A stretch of DNA of 64,000 bases from Neckera pumila (lineage: Eukaryota; Streptophyta; Bryopsida; Hypnales; Neckeraceae). The notes beneath the pieces were generated by a model. That model saw only the letters and a list, made by a program, of their open reading frames with translations. It was not told the origin of the DNA and made no database searches. This document shows, one piece after another, positions 35,102 through 47,237 of the stretch. How positions within the stretch are numbered: the stretch's first letter is position 1; every line of letters starts with the position of its first letter. The DNA lies in assembly GCA_963969595.1 (NCBI GenBank), contig OZ018413.1, positions 12,389,711 through 12,453,710 of the forward strand. The letters run 5' to 3'. The position numbers and the translations under genes were made by a program.

Positions 35102-37426
35102 CGGTCTGCTACGTAGCGGAACCTGCAGATTAATGTATTCGAGTTTTGTGTGCTGCAGGGCAGAGTTTGACGATTGGAGTGAGTGAGGTCGTGGAGGGTT
35201 CTCTCGTAACTGGCTCAGCTCGCATTGTCGAAGCTCTTGTCACCTCCTTGCAACTTGGATTTGGACTGATGATTGGGGAGAAGCTCGCTTGGTGGCTTCC
35301 CAAGCTGGAACCAACACCCTGCGGCGACCCCCACATTTCGCCCTGGTTCGTGGCCATCTGGTAAGCATTGATTGGGGAACGTTCATGAAATTTTTCTTTT
35401 CTCTGGCGTGGAAAGTTTAGTTGCAATCATCCTAGCTAGATATCAACCAAATTCGTCAGAAGTACCTGCACGAAGCAATCTGCATTTTCTGCGCCTTATT
35501 GTCTCATGATTCCACTTGTATAACCTTCAATTTCTCATCCACTGCGGATTTAACACTGTGCTTAAAGCTTGACGGGATTCGATGGCCATCCAACTCTTTC
35601 CCACTATCTTTGACGATCTGAAATGACGCTTACTGAGCATTTTTCAGGAGTCGTACACTTCTTGAAGATTCTTGCATTGCCTTTTCTTATATTTTGACCG
35701 AGTTCCCTTCAAATGCTTGGAGCTTATTGGACTGTGAATGTCTTAGGCATATTAAAAACATTTCCCTGGCTTTCTACAATTGATGGCCACAGATGTTTCA
35801 GCGAGAATGACAGTACACTCATTTTGATTGGGTTGCAAATTCAGTTCGAAACCAAATTTTTTTCTACTCTTCAATAAATCCTGTGCAGGGTTTTAGGGTT
35901 TGTATTTTCAATGAACATGCTGTTGCGAGCAAGAGTGGGTCAATGGTTCGGAATGACGATGGTCGGAGCAATTGGGTATGTTTCGTATGAACTTTCGGAG
36001 GCCGAACTGGGCGCTGAGACTGCGACTGTACTGTCATCGTGTGCAATTGGTTTGGCAGGTATATCTATCGATGGGTTCCTTCAGAATCATTTTAGTTGAT
36101 ATTTGAGCTTCTTTTGACGTCTCGCTTCCATGAATTTTGGGTCAACTGAATTCTGGAGTTTTATAAATTCTCTTTAGACTGATAATTTGAAGTCATCCAT
36201 AACATGTTTCATGTTCGTGTCACACAGCTACAATATGTTCGTATGTAGTACGAGACATTCCGTTGACGATGGTTCTAGCAGGAATTCAAGTGCTGCTACC
36301 TGGGGGCATTGGTGTGCAGGCAAGCATTATTTATTAAAGTTGCCGATCAATTGTTTTTTCTCGTTGCTTCTTAAATACAGTACGCGTGTTTTGAGTTTGT
36401 AAAAGTCTCTCTATTGCACGTACGACTAAATGGTGTTGATAAAATGCAGGGAGTTGCTACATTCATGAAGGACGATGGAAGGACGATGGAAGGACGAGTT
36501 GGGTTCTTGAGTAACGAACTCTATTCTAGTTCTGGATTGCTAATCTTGTAGAAATACATGAAGGTGGAAGTAGATTACACCATTTCAATCAGCTGGGGGC
36601 TTTGTTTTCTTGTATACAGACTGCTATTGTTATTATAATGCAAGTTTGTTTTTCGTTTTTTTGGAATTACGATCGTGGTGGTAATCGCAACTCTCTGTGT
36701 TATAATCGATCGTATTGAACTGTGCGTTTTGAGGGTTCTGTTCGGGGATTGTGGGAGGAGGCCTCAGTCCCCCTTTCCATTCAATTTGCTACCCCTCCAT
36801 GGAGGAGGAACGACGGTCTCGTTTTATAGAGTTCAGCAGGGTTCAGGGTTCTGGCTTGGCCCCTACGCATGTTTGGGCCAATGAGCGTGTGCCGAAATAT
36901 TTGGGCCAATGAGTTATTAGCAGTTTTTAACTTTGAAACTTTAGAGTTACCATAGCTTCTTAGTAATTTGGTCAAAAAGTAAATAGTAAAAAAGGTTCTT
37001 AAAATTCTCAGAAATTATTTACCTAATTTGCCCCAAGAAATAAAAATAAAAACAAACATAAACATAAAATTTTAAAAACAAAAATCCAAAGAGTCACCAT
37101 TTAAATAAAATTTTCTTTGTTTTTGAGCTTTTGGTCTACAATGTAAGCAAAGTCGGAATTTTGCTTAACCCTGTAAGGACCAAACAACCAATGATTGCAA
37201 ACACATCCCAAGCACGGAAAAGTGCATTTTTTTGTCTAATTTTTTTTTATTTTAGATTTGGAAGACTTTGCTTTGTAAATCTTTTTCAATTCAATGGCTC
37301 CTAATAGTCTTGGCCTCAAAAGTAACTTTCTTAGTTAAAAAATGATCCTTCAAAAACAACTTGGAAAAATAAGTAAAATAAAAATCTTTAAAAATCATTA
37401 TGATTAGAACTTAGCATTTGAACTTT
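35102..37426 (+). repeat. segmental repeat U2 (truncated direct copy)
   Basis: Begins within intron 4 of the transporter (TCTGCTACGTAGCG matching TCTGCTACATAGCG at 17718) directly against the end of U1, and stops matching at about 37426 (U1 position 21177). Internal differences from U1: a 44-bp loss in intron 5, loss of about 930 bp spanning most of exon 8 and the 3' region, and a 62-bp loss between two TGGAGGAGG repeats in the GC-rich block. Confidence 0.85.
35159..36551 (+). pseudogene. ThrE-like partial copy: exons 5-7 plus truncated exon 8
   Basis: Exon copies lie at 35159-35360, 35889-36058, 36228-36319 and from 36450. Exons 5-7 keep the length, splice sites (including the GC donor of intron 7) and translated sequence of the parent. 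Exon 8 is intact only for GVATFMK; then a stutter of GAAGGACGATG joins sequence from 740 bp past the parental stop, giving a 33-codon exon ending at TAG 36549-36551. Exons 1-4 are absent, so the N-terminal half of the protein is missing. Transcription is possible only from a new promoter. Confidence 0.85.
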
Positions 37427-37581
37427 ATTGAAATTTTTTTTGTAATTCCAGTGAGTAGGTTTGGTCAATGAGCAGGTTTGGCCAATGAGCAAGTGGTGAA
37501 TGCTGAGTGGTGGCTCTCATCTCATGGGTGGAGATTTGAGCTAGAAAAACAAATTTGCGTGTGTGATTTTGGACAAGATTA

Positions 37582-38217
37582 AGGTAGGATGCTCTAAAAG
37601 CAACCATTTAAGGGTTGGTCTGCCTTTTTTGTAGGTTTTCATGAAATGAAATATTTTTTACTCATTTTTTAGAGAAAGAAAAATTGATGCCAAACGTAAT
37701 CCAATTTGTTTCATGTTTTTTGAAGCATTTTTGAATTAGTTACAAGTTTCCTTAGATTTTTGTTGTCAGTACCTATTTGTGACCCTGGGTCTTCCAAAAT
37801 GCGTCCACTTACAACTTCTAAAGTGATTTGAGGAAATCAAGATCAATGACTGGCTCTTGCAATAATGAATATTTTTTTGGGGGGGGTCAATCAATGACTA
37901 AAGTGGTCCATTTAACCCCTAAACGTCTCAATCCTTTTCTGAATGTTTGCACAATTTTGCTTATATCTTTGTATAGAAACATCAATTACCAGAATTTCAT
38001 GAGTTTGGTCATTAAAGAAGGTTGTCTTTTCTAGATTCAAGTATTACATTGTATAAATGAAAACTTAGTTGGACAAAATAGTGCCTTGAAACCCTCTGTT
38101 CATCGTCCAAAATATGGATGTCGAAGCCCTTCAGGGTTAAAGACCAACTTATATCTATTCAGTACCATTTTGTAGGGTTGATTTGAAGAAGTCGGTCACT
38201 TTTAAAGCATCCTACCT
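37582..38217. mobile_element. 636-bp TA-flanked element, AGGTAGGATGC ends
   Basis: Left end AGGTAGGATGCTCTAAAAGC and right end read inward AGGTAGGATGCTTTAAAAGT form an inverted repeat of about 25 bp; both sides are flanked by TA (37580-37581 and 38218-38219). It encloses a smaller TTAA-flanked element at 37916-38136. A related end is seen at 59335-59366. No coding capacity. Confidence 0.7.
37916..38136. mobile_element. 221-bp TTAA-flanked element nested in the preceding one
   Basis: TTAA|CCCCTAAACGTCTC at the left and, read inward, TTAA|CCCTGAAGGGCTTC at the right. The ends are degenerate relative to each other but keep the CCC start and both TTAA flanks. Confidence 0.5.
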
Positions 38218-38281
38218 TACACATATCATTCAGTAGCCATCTTCAATATTGTCTTTAGCTGACAAAATTATGTGGAATATA

Positions 38282-38316
38282 CTACACCATTTCATCCGAC
38301 TGATGAAATGGTGTGG
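38282..38316. other. small perfect hairpin
   Basis: ACACCATTTCATC and GATGAAATGGTGT are separated by a short loop (CGACT), a 13-bp perfect stem; the sequence around it is partly repeated (TGTGGAATAT). No terminator or RNA gene context is evident. Confidence 0.5.
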
Positions 38317-38827
38317 AATATTGTACACCAATCTATACAGTAAGTTACTAAAATTTGTCAGAAAGAAAGAAAGCCACTAGATGCAAAACTAATGCACATT
38401 GATCGAAAGCCATTAATAACTTAGTCATGGTTGAGCTCTGACATTGAAAAGGTAAATCAACGTACTCAAAAATGGCAAATAAATATAATATGTGCGACAT
38501 CAGCATGGCAGAAGCACAATTGTTTACCCACTAGGCCACCATGAGATTGGGGATGAATTTCATGCATGGCACCTACAGAAAGGAAAGGTAGACTCTCTTT
38601 TAGGCTACTAAATGTTATGTAGTCGTGTTTGGTAGTTGCAAAAGCATCAAGAGATTGTGCACCTTGCAAACTATGCGGTCAAAGTTTCTGAAAGATCTTT
38701 CCCCCATCCTCATATTAGTCTATTGTAAGATCGTATGGTTAAATATAAAAAAAAAAGTAAATCTTTTTTTTTGCTCTAGGTCAACACTAGAAATGGCAAT
38801 TTCAAGCCTTAAGACTTTAGAATTTAA

Positions 38828-39747
38828 CCCCTAAAGGACCAAGCCCTTTTTCTGCCAAAGAACTCTCAAAACTGCCATTTCTAGAGCAAAGAGTAAAAAA
38901 ACCTGAAAATTGTTTTTTTTGCACATCCAACTGTTAGATCTTATATCTAACTAGTATGGCAATGTGTGAAAAAAATTTCAGAATTTTTGACTGCACAAAT
39001 TGCAAGATATCTGCGTTCAAAGTGAAAAAAACAAGATTTTTAGCACATTGCGGGACTAGATTTTTTGACATTGAACATTTTTAACTTAAATTTTTTGCAC
39101 TACAAAGTTTTGAGATTTAAATCTTTATAGTGGAGAATTGAGCTGAGAGTCTAGGAAAAAAAAAAAAAATTCAAAAAAGCTTAATTTTCTTTCTTAAAAA
39201 AAATGTTAAGTAGAAGATAGTACAAGATAGAAGGAAAATCTAAACTATTAATATATTTTAGATGGAATTAAAATGCATTAATATCAACGGTGAGATTGTT
39301 CTAGCAAGAAAACTAAACCATGTGGAACTTTCTTTTTTGAAAAATTGCAAAAATTGCGATCCAAAGTGAATCCTACAAGTTATTTTTTTCAAGAAGATGC
39401 TCTAATTGCCCAAAAAACAAGATTGTCCATAACTTTCTCATGAAGATCCAAATGAAATGAATCAAAGCTTCCCAAATAGGCAAAAATATAATCTATAAGG
39501 AAATTTTTTTTTTTTTTAAATTAGCTTTTTTGCAAAATTTATTTGCTGCCCGCTCTCCCTTGTTTTGAGCTTATTTGGGCATAACTTTTGTTCTCGGGCG
39601 CCGATTGAAAAAAAATTATATTCCCATGAAGCTTATCAATTTTTCTATCTTCAAAAAACGTTTTGGAAAATCACAACAAAAATTCAGCCCGTAGGTACCT
39701 GCCTGAAATCCCATTTGTCCCCCGAACCGACAATGGTCCTTTAGGGG
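38828..39747. mobile_element. 920-bp non-autonomous element with TTAA flanks and CCCCTAAAGGACCA ends
   Basis: The left end is TTAA|CCCCTAAAGGACCA and the right end TGGTCCTTTAGGGG|TTAA, a perfect 14-bp inverted repeat with TTAA at 38824-38827 and 39748-39751. A TTAA target with C-rich ends is the hallmark of the piggyBac superfamily. The interior is AT-rich and has no transposase. Shorter elements with similar ends lie at 37916, 51584 and 52308. Confidence 0.75.
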
Positions 39748-42700
39748 TTAAAACAAGTCTAGTGGCATAAATAGGTGTCCCATCTTTCAACTCTGAAAAT
39801 TCATAAAATATGTTGTGTCAATGTCAATCAAATACGAGACAACTTGAGTTGATTTTTATTGAAGGAAGCTAATATTCCTTTTTGTTTAAAATAATTTGGA
39901 TCTCCCATGGAGTAGTAGGGAAAAAACATGTGATTTTTTTGTTTTTTTCAACACAAGTGAAAAACTTTCAAATCATCGCAAAGAAAAGGAATACGTGTCA
40001 AATACGGCAAGCCTAATGACCAAACAAAGCAACAAGTTGTAAATTAGATTCAAGAAAAAAGCAGCCCTCCGGACGACTGCTCCAAATGGACATGCTAAGC
40101 TATTTCAAGCTTGGCCTCTCAATCTCAAAAAGTCCCCCGATGAGGTCTCAGCTTGGTTGATTGCTCTCTGAAACAGTTAGATTTTGTACTCTTTTATTTT
40201 ATTTTTTTTGTAAATTCTTTTTTAAGATTAAAAAAAAAATTATAAATTTTTTAAACAAAAATTTTGGGTTCTTGCGCCACGGTCATTGCAGTTTCAGCGG
40301 CGCAAAAATAGGGGGGAAAACAATTTTTTAGCCTCAAAAAATACTATTTCAGGGTACTTCGGAAGGCTGTGGAGCAGCCCTTGGGAGGCTTGAAATTTTC
40401 TCTAGTGTTGTTGATAAATCAAATGAAACTACCCTTAGGCCTCTTATAATTCCAAGTCATCTTTTAGTACTCTGGTACTTTCCTACTAATGTTGCAGTTG
40501 GGACAATTCATTCCCTCTACTTCCTGGATTCTACCTATTCGTCAAAGTGGCATGGAATAAAATTAACTACCAATGGAAGAATGACATGTGTACCCCATCA
40601 TTTATTTTAAATGTACTTTTCAAGAAATATCACCTTTTTTCACTATATACCCAGAAGATGCAAATACATCTTATGAATGTCTATCAACAATAACTATTTA
40701 TGGATTATTATCCCTTTAACAAAAGATATCCCTTTAACTATTACATGACTAAATGGTATTGGTAAACATACCTAAGTATATGCAAACAAAACTTGTCTTC
40801 TATTTGTTTGTGGTTAGTTATGTATTTTGTAATAATCCTAGCCAATTGTAGGTCTCTGATTCCAAATATGAACTCAAAAGCTTTTATCTATAGAAAAATA
40901 AAACTTTCATTCATTTTACCAATGAATGAAGTATGGATTGGTTTTTTCTACCAAAAAAAAGAAGTCAGAAACTTGTCACCTTGCTTTTCAATTTTCACAA
41001 GTTTTCTTGGGAAATTTTGTCAATCAACAATTTTGATTTTTTTATTGCAACCATTGTACACTTCTATATAGATTTCCAAAATTTCACGTCTTTTGTAAAA
41101 AGAATGGTTGATTCTAGGTGCATAGAAATTCACTCTACAATTGCTATTGCACAAGAACTCAATGAAGTCTCCACAAAAGATAGTTGTAGGGTTGTAGTCC
41201 AATCGTACAACCAATGAAAATTTTAATTTTCTATAGACACAAAATAGTAAAATATTTTAAAAATTTATGATAAATGTTAAAATTTTATGGTATATGTTAA
41301 GATTTGCTACTATTTTGTGGTTGGCTAGTTTTATGCTTTCTTATTTCCATCATCACATTTGGAGGCTTTGTATTTCAAAATTAGTCATTTGGTAGTTCAA
41401 ATGATCTTTGTAAACAATTGAGTATGAAGTAATAATAATATTGATTCGAAGACCATTGTAAATGGAGAGTTTGTTAGTTCAATCACTTATAATTCACTCA
41501 AAGATATGGATAGAGAGGTCTGTCCTTGTTACCTCTTTTTGGAAATAGACATTGATCATGAATCTTATTATTCTAAACTAAAAAAAGGAGGCATATTGAG
41601 AATTGTCTTATGAAGAGAAACTATTCATCATAGGCAAGAATTTGTAGGATTCAAATTTTAAAACACGATTGTTACAAATCACAAGTGTAGTTACTTTTGT
41701 TACTGTGTTGTCAACAAGCGGAAGCTTTGGTGTATCTCACATCTTGGTTCTACTTTCTAATTTGAGGAGTTTCCTAAGCTTGAAGCACTCACTAGATGCA
41801 AATATACATGGGTAATAAGCCTTTTTGTGGGGCTCCCCAACAATATAATCAGCCATAAATGTAAGAATCTACCCATACTCTATGATGTTTATTTTTATAA
41901 TTCTCAACTACTAAGACGGGTTAGGGTTGGTTTGACAAAGGCTTTGCGAGTTGTTTCTGCAAAGGCTTTACAAGCTCCATTATTATCCTACGGAGGTGAA
42001 TTTTGGACGTCGCAAAGGCTTTGCGAGCTAACTTTTCCATTTGCCGCTCTTTGCTTTCACCTGCATTCCTTGCTTTGCTTGTGCTCCTTGCGACATGTGC
42101 AATTCTAAATCCATTCCTTAGAGAAACCCTGATGGCAAACTAGTTTATAAGAATTTGAATCCTCTTAATTTAAATTTTTGTACTATAGCTTTTGAATTAA
42201 AAAAAATTATCACAAAAAATTGAATTGAGACTCTAGGAAAAACAAATAATAAAAAAAATGCGTGATTTTTAACTCTTTAAGAAACTGTTAAGTAGAAATA
42301 GGTAAGAAATAGAGGAAAAATCAAAATCATTAATAGTTCTATGATGGAATTAAAACACATTGATTACAAAGGTGATATTGTTTTAACAATCAAAATTAAT
42401 CCTCTGAAATTTTTTATTATGGAAAATGTGAAAATTGAGCTAAAAAACAATATCATGTATGTTATTTTTTCAAAAAGATGCTGTGATTGCCTACAGAACA
42501 AGATGCTCTATACCTTTCACATCACAAATCCAAATGGAATGAATAAAAGCTTTTTATATAGAAAAAAATACAATCTTTGAGAAACAATTTTTTTTGATAT
42601 TTTTATTTCAAGTTTTTGTACCCAATGAACTATAGTATAGGTTTTGTTCTCATGTATATATTGAAATAAAAATTATATTCTCATAAAGCAAGTAAGTTTG

Positions 42701-44520
42701 TCCATCTTACAAAGAAGTTTAAAAAATTGTGCTTAAAATTGAGCTTTATCATAGGAAAAGTTGTGCAAAATCCATTTCATACTTGGTAGGGACTTGGAGA
42801 TTCACAATGTTACAATGGAAACTTATAAAACCATCGAAATAAGCAATTCAACATAGTTGGAGGCACCGTTTCCTAAAAAGAATACTTTCATAGTATTAGC
42901 AATTGAAAATCATAAATTAAAAAAAATTTAGTTTTTTGGATATATCATGTAATTTTTGTGAAGTTTCAAAGTTGAAGCTCCCTAGACCATTGAAACCATC
43001 ATATAGCTTGGCTTGAAACTGAAACTTGGCAAAATCAGCATTCAATTAATTACAAGGATACTATAATAGAATTCTAGGGACACTTCAAGGGAAATCTAGT
43101 GCACATAAATAGGAATGGAGATGGCTTTGGATCTTTCAACCTAAGGTCTCTCACATTCACTGGCATTAAGAAGTTTGATCTTAGAAACCAATTATTTTAT
43201 TTCTATTTTGAATATCAGTAAATCCATTTTAAATAATGAAGATTTCAAAAATAGGTTACTGCCTACAAATGTTTTTGGTGCTTAGAAGTCATTTTTTATT
43301 AGAAATATAAAAATATATATTATTAACATCAAAATCAAAATGAAACTCATGTATAAGGTAAATGTACGAGTAACTGATCATTTGAGCAGTTTTGGAACAT
43401 ATCATTTGCAATATGAGGTGGTCAAAATATTTCCAATGTAGAAAAATAAGAAATATGGCGATAGCAAATTTTTCAAAATTTTGTTCCCAAAGTTTGAATT
43501 TATTGTGAATTTTAGGAGCCAAAAAGTACTTTTTGCCAGTAGCCAATGTCTAGAGTCTTTCAATTCTATCATAGCCAAAGTCCTTTCTTGCTCACTTCTT
43601 TGGGGACATATGTCATGACCTTATGTTTAATTCAAAGTGCTGTAACTTTTGCATCCAATGTCCAAATTCAAGAAAGCTTGTCAAAAAATTTGCTTTCTAT
43701 TTTCTGTTTTTTGTGGTAAAATTTTATGATCAATCCAAGATGTATTGATTTCTTAAAAGACAACTGAGGTTCATAGGTTCAATTTGAGTTCACCAAATTG
43801 CATTTGAAGGCTGCAACTTTGGGGGCTTGTATCTCCTTCATCAAATGTTCTTTTTCAATAAAATTTGTTGAATTGTTTTCCTCTTGAAGTCTAGTTATTG
43901 TGGTAAAATTTTCATATCAATCCGAGTTGCATTTTGTTTTTGGTAGCAATTCAAAGTTCAAAATCTTGACATTTGGGGATTACAGTGAATTTTGGCAGCT
44001 TGTTTTTCTTCATACAATATCAATTTCCAATATTTTTGTTGAAAAAGTTGTGAATACTAGTCTAGTTTATAAGTATAGAGTTTCATATCAAAAGTTCCAA
44101 AAAGTTATGAGTGAGTGAGAAGCATTTTATTAGAAGAAGGTTCAGCCTTAGATGTATTTTTTGCAACTTTTCTTGCTATTTGATGACATTTGAAAGCCAT
44201 TTGGAGACACAATGAGTCAATTCAATGATATTTTCTTTCACCAGTATATTTGTATTCGTGGTTTTGAATCACTTTACAGTTTAACTTATTTTCTTTTGAG
44301 TAGGTTTAGAAATCAAATTTTACCTCCAAGTGTACTACTAAGAAAATTTTAGCATCCTTTTTCAATACTAAAATATTATGATCTTGCAATTTAGGTGGCC
44401 AAATGACTCCAAATTCGATTCATGTACACTACAAGATTGTCCAATTGAGATCTCTATAATTTAGTGACATTTACATCTATAACACTTCAAAAGCAAAGAT
44501 GTTTTTGAACTCAAACAAGC

Positions 44521-44702
44521 CACTATAAGAAAACCTTGTTTTAGGTGATATCAAATGAAACAACCCCTATTTTTATGTTAGCTATGACTTCCAATGTAAC
44601 ATCCAATGGATGTCATTGCTGACATTAAATAGGGATTGTTGTATTTGACATCACCTAAAATCCGTCAATTTAGAAATAAAAAAAATGTGGATTCCTATTG
44701 TG
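44521..44702. mobile_element. CACTA-type MITE, copy carried in U3
   Basis: Counterpart of the element at 21455, with ends CACTATAAGAAAACC and CACAATAGGAATCCAC read inward. It duplicated with the segment rather than by transposition, because the flanks are the same. Confidence 0.75.
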
Positions 44703-46024
44703 GGCCTAAGGTGATGAAGGGTTAATCAATTTTGTTAATAATTGACCCCGTATGGATTAGTAGTCCAATTTTCTAAAATTGTAAAGATGTGTTATTAAAT
44801 GTATTTTAGAATAACAATTTAATGACCACTTTCAAACAACAATTATAAAATATGATCCATAAATTATATGCATAGGATTGGATCAACTAATCAATACTTT
44901 TAAATAAAATTTGAAGTCAAAAATTCGAAATTCCTTTTGTAATCGATTGTAGATTGAATATTTTTTATTTCTTACAAAAAAGAATTCTCTAAAGTTCAAA
45001 TGCTAAGTTCTAATCATAATGATTTTTAAAGATCTTTACTTTATTTATTTTTTCAAGTTGTTTTTGAAGGATCTTTTTTGAATTGAAAAAGTTACTTTTG
45101 AGGCCAGGACTACTAGGAGCCATTGAATTGAAAAATATTTACGAAGCAAAGTCTTCCAAATCTATTCCATATACATATTAAAGATCTAATTCAAAAATAT
45201 AAAAAAAAAACATTTTAGACAAAAAAATGTACTTTTTGTGTGCTTGGGATGTGTTTGCAATCATCGGTTGTTTGGTCCTTATAGGGTTAAGCAAAATTCC
45301 GACTTTGCTTAAATTGTAAACCAAAAACCCAAAAACAAAGAAAATTTTATCTAAATAGTGATTTCCTAAATTTTGTTTTTGTATATAAATATATAATTTT
45401 TATTTATTTATTTATTTATTTATATTTATATTTATATTTTATGTTTAATTTTGTTGTGATTTTTGTTTTTTGGGGCAAATTAGATAAACAATTTCTGAGA
45501 ATTTTAACAACCTTTTTTATTATTTATTTTTTGACCAAATTACAAGGAAGCTATGGTAACTCTAAAGTTTCAAAGTTAAAAACTGCTAATAACTCATTGG
45601 CCCAAATATTTCGGCACACGCTCATTGGCCCAAACATGCGTAGGGGCCAAGCCAGAACCCTGAACCCTGCTGAACTCTATAAAACGAGACCGTCGTTCCT
45701 CCTCCACACAACGGCTGCTGCTCCAAAGAGCAAGCAACGGGGTCCTCGCCAGACTCCCCCCTCCTCCATGGAGGGGTAGCAAATTGAATGGAAAGGGGGC
45801 CTGAGGCCTCCTCCCACAATCCCCGAACAGAACCCTCAAGATCATGAACAAAACGCACAGTTCAATACGATCGATTATAACACAGAGACCAAGTTGCGAT
45901 TACCACCACGATCGTAAGTCGAAAAAAACGAAAAACAAACTTGCATTATAATAACAATAGCAGTCTGTATACAAGAAAACAAAGGCCCCAGCTGATCGGC
46001 AACTTTAATAAATAAAATGCTTGC

Positions 46025-46455
46025 CTGCACACCAATGCCCCCAGGTAGCAGCACTTGAATTCCTGCTAGAACCATCGTCACTGGAATGTCTCGTACAGCA
46101 TACGAACATATTGTAGCTGTGTGACACGAACATGAAACATGTTATGGATGACTTCAAATTATCAGTCTAAAGAGAATTTATAAAACTCCAGAATTCAGTT
46201 GACCCAAAATTCATGGAAGCGAGACGTCAAAAGAAGCTCAAATATCAACTAAAATGATTCTGAAGGAACCCATCGATAGATATACCTGCCAAACCAATTG
46301 CACACGATGACAGTACAGTCGCAGTCTCAGCGTCCAGTTCGGCCTCCGAAAGTTCATACGCAACATACCCAATTGCTCCGACCATTGTCATTCCGAACCA
46401 TTGACCCACTCTTGCTCGCAACAGCATGTTCATCGAAAACACAAACCCTAAAACC
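46025..46455 (-). pseudogene. ThrE-like fragment: exons 6 and 7 only
   Basis: Exon copies at 46455-46286 and 46116-46025, with intact splice sites and open frames. Compared with the parent there are a few amino-acid changes, among them Tyr-Val-Ser to Tyr-Val-Ala in exon 6, Gly to Asp before AETATVL, and Val to Ala and Leu to Val in exon 7. No exon 5 or 8 follows; downstream of exon 7 the sequence jumps to the region beyond the parental gene. Confidence 0.85.
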
Positions 46456-46479
46456 CTGCACAGAATTTATTGAATCTCC

Positions 46480-47235
46480 ACCCATCAGATGAGAGCCACC
46501 AACTGCATGTTAAGAGAACCGTATTTCAAATCTATTCCAACAAATTTTACTCACAAAATGATACTCCGTAATATTTTGCTTGTAATCTAATTTAGAAGAA
46601 ACTTTGAAATCTTTTCTAAAATTTATAAAACAATATTTGGTGATAGCATTGGTGAAAATATCTGAACTCAAAATTTACAACTTTTATTTGTATACCAATT
46701 CTAAAATATAATTCCAAATAGTACTTCATAATTATTTCCCTCAAATCGTCAATTCTGGAGAAAACTGTACGTTTAGGGGTTAAGGGTGAGTCCGCACAAA
46801 ATGCAAAAGGATATTGAAAGCAAGCCAAGAAGTATCACAGAGTACTACTTTGATAAACCTCCGGAATGAAGCACCCTTTGCCTTACAGAAGATCCAGTTT
46901 TGTGATAAAACGGTAGTACATAAAATGAAGAGATATCTCAGGAAACAAAAACCAGTTGAGCGAACGAAGACTCGCACCGAACTTTATCATACAATGATGA
47001 AGATGAAGACTTTTCTACAAGGGTCCATAAATATGGAAGTCGCTGCTTCGAACCATGATTAACCAGATTGAGTTCTGCATGGAAGCGCGTAATCACCTCC
47101 TAACCAGCAGCACATGCAAACCTAGTTCGCACTCTGATACTGAGCTTATATAAGTTACTAGCTTAGAAGTTGACCCCAAAAATGAATAATACATCTAAAT
47201 TCTATCAGAAGAGGGCTATGAATTAGAACAGAATT
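46480..47235. other. spacer between U3 and the SH3P gene
   Basis: No gene seen. CCCCTAAACGTACAG preceded by TTAA (46780-46783 on the minus strand) resembles one end of the TTAA-flanked family; a matching second end was not found. The right part should contain the SH3P 3' untranslated region. Confidence 0.4.
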
Positions 47236-47237
47236 AG

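Larger units (their letters stand above)
39953..46475. repeat. segmental repeat U3 (inverted copy)
   Basis: Reverse-complement copy of U1. Its right end (46475) is in intron 5 of the transporter and its left end (39953) corresponds to the end of U1 at 35101. It lacks the LTR retrotransposon, preserving the empty site at 41324-41328. Relative to U1 it has lost 1,159 bp between transporter exon 7 and position 20160, with ATCA shared at both break points. With U1 it forms an imperfect inverted repeat with arms of about 6 kb. Confidence 0.87.
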
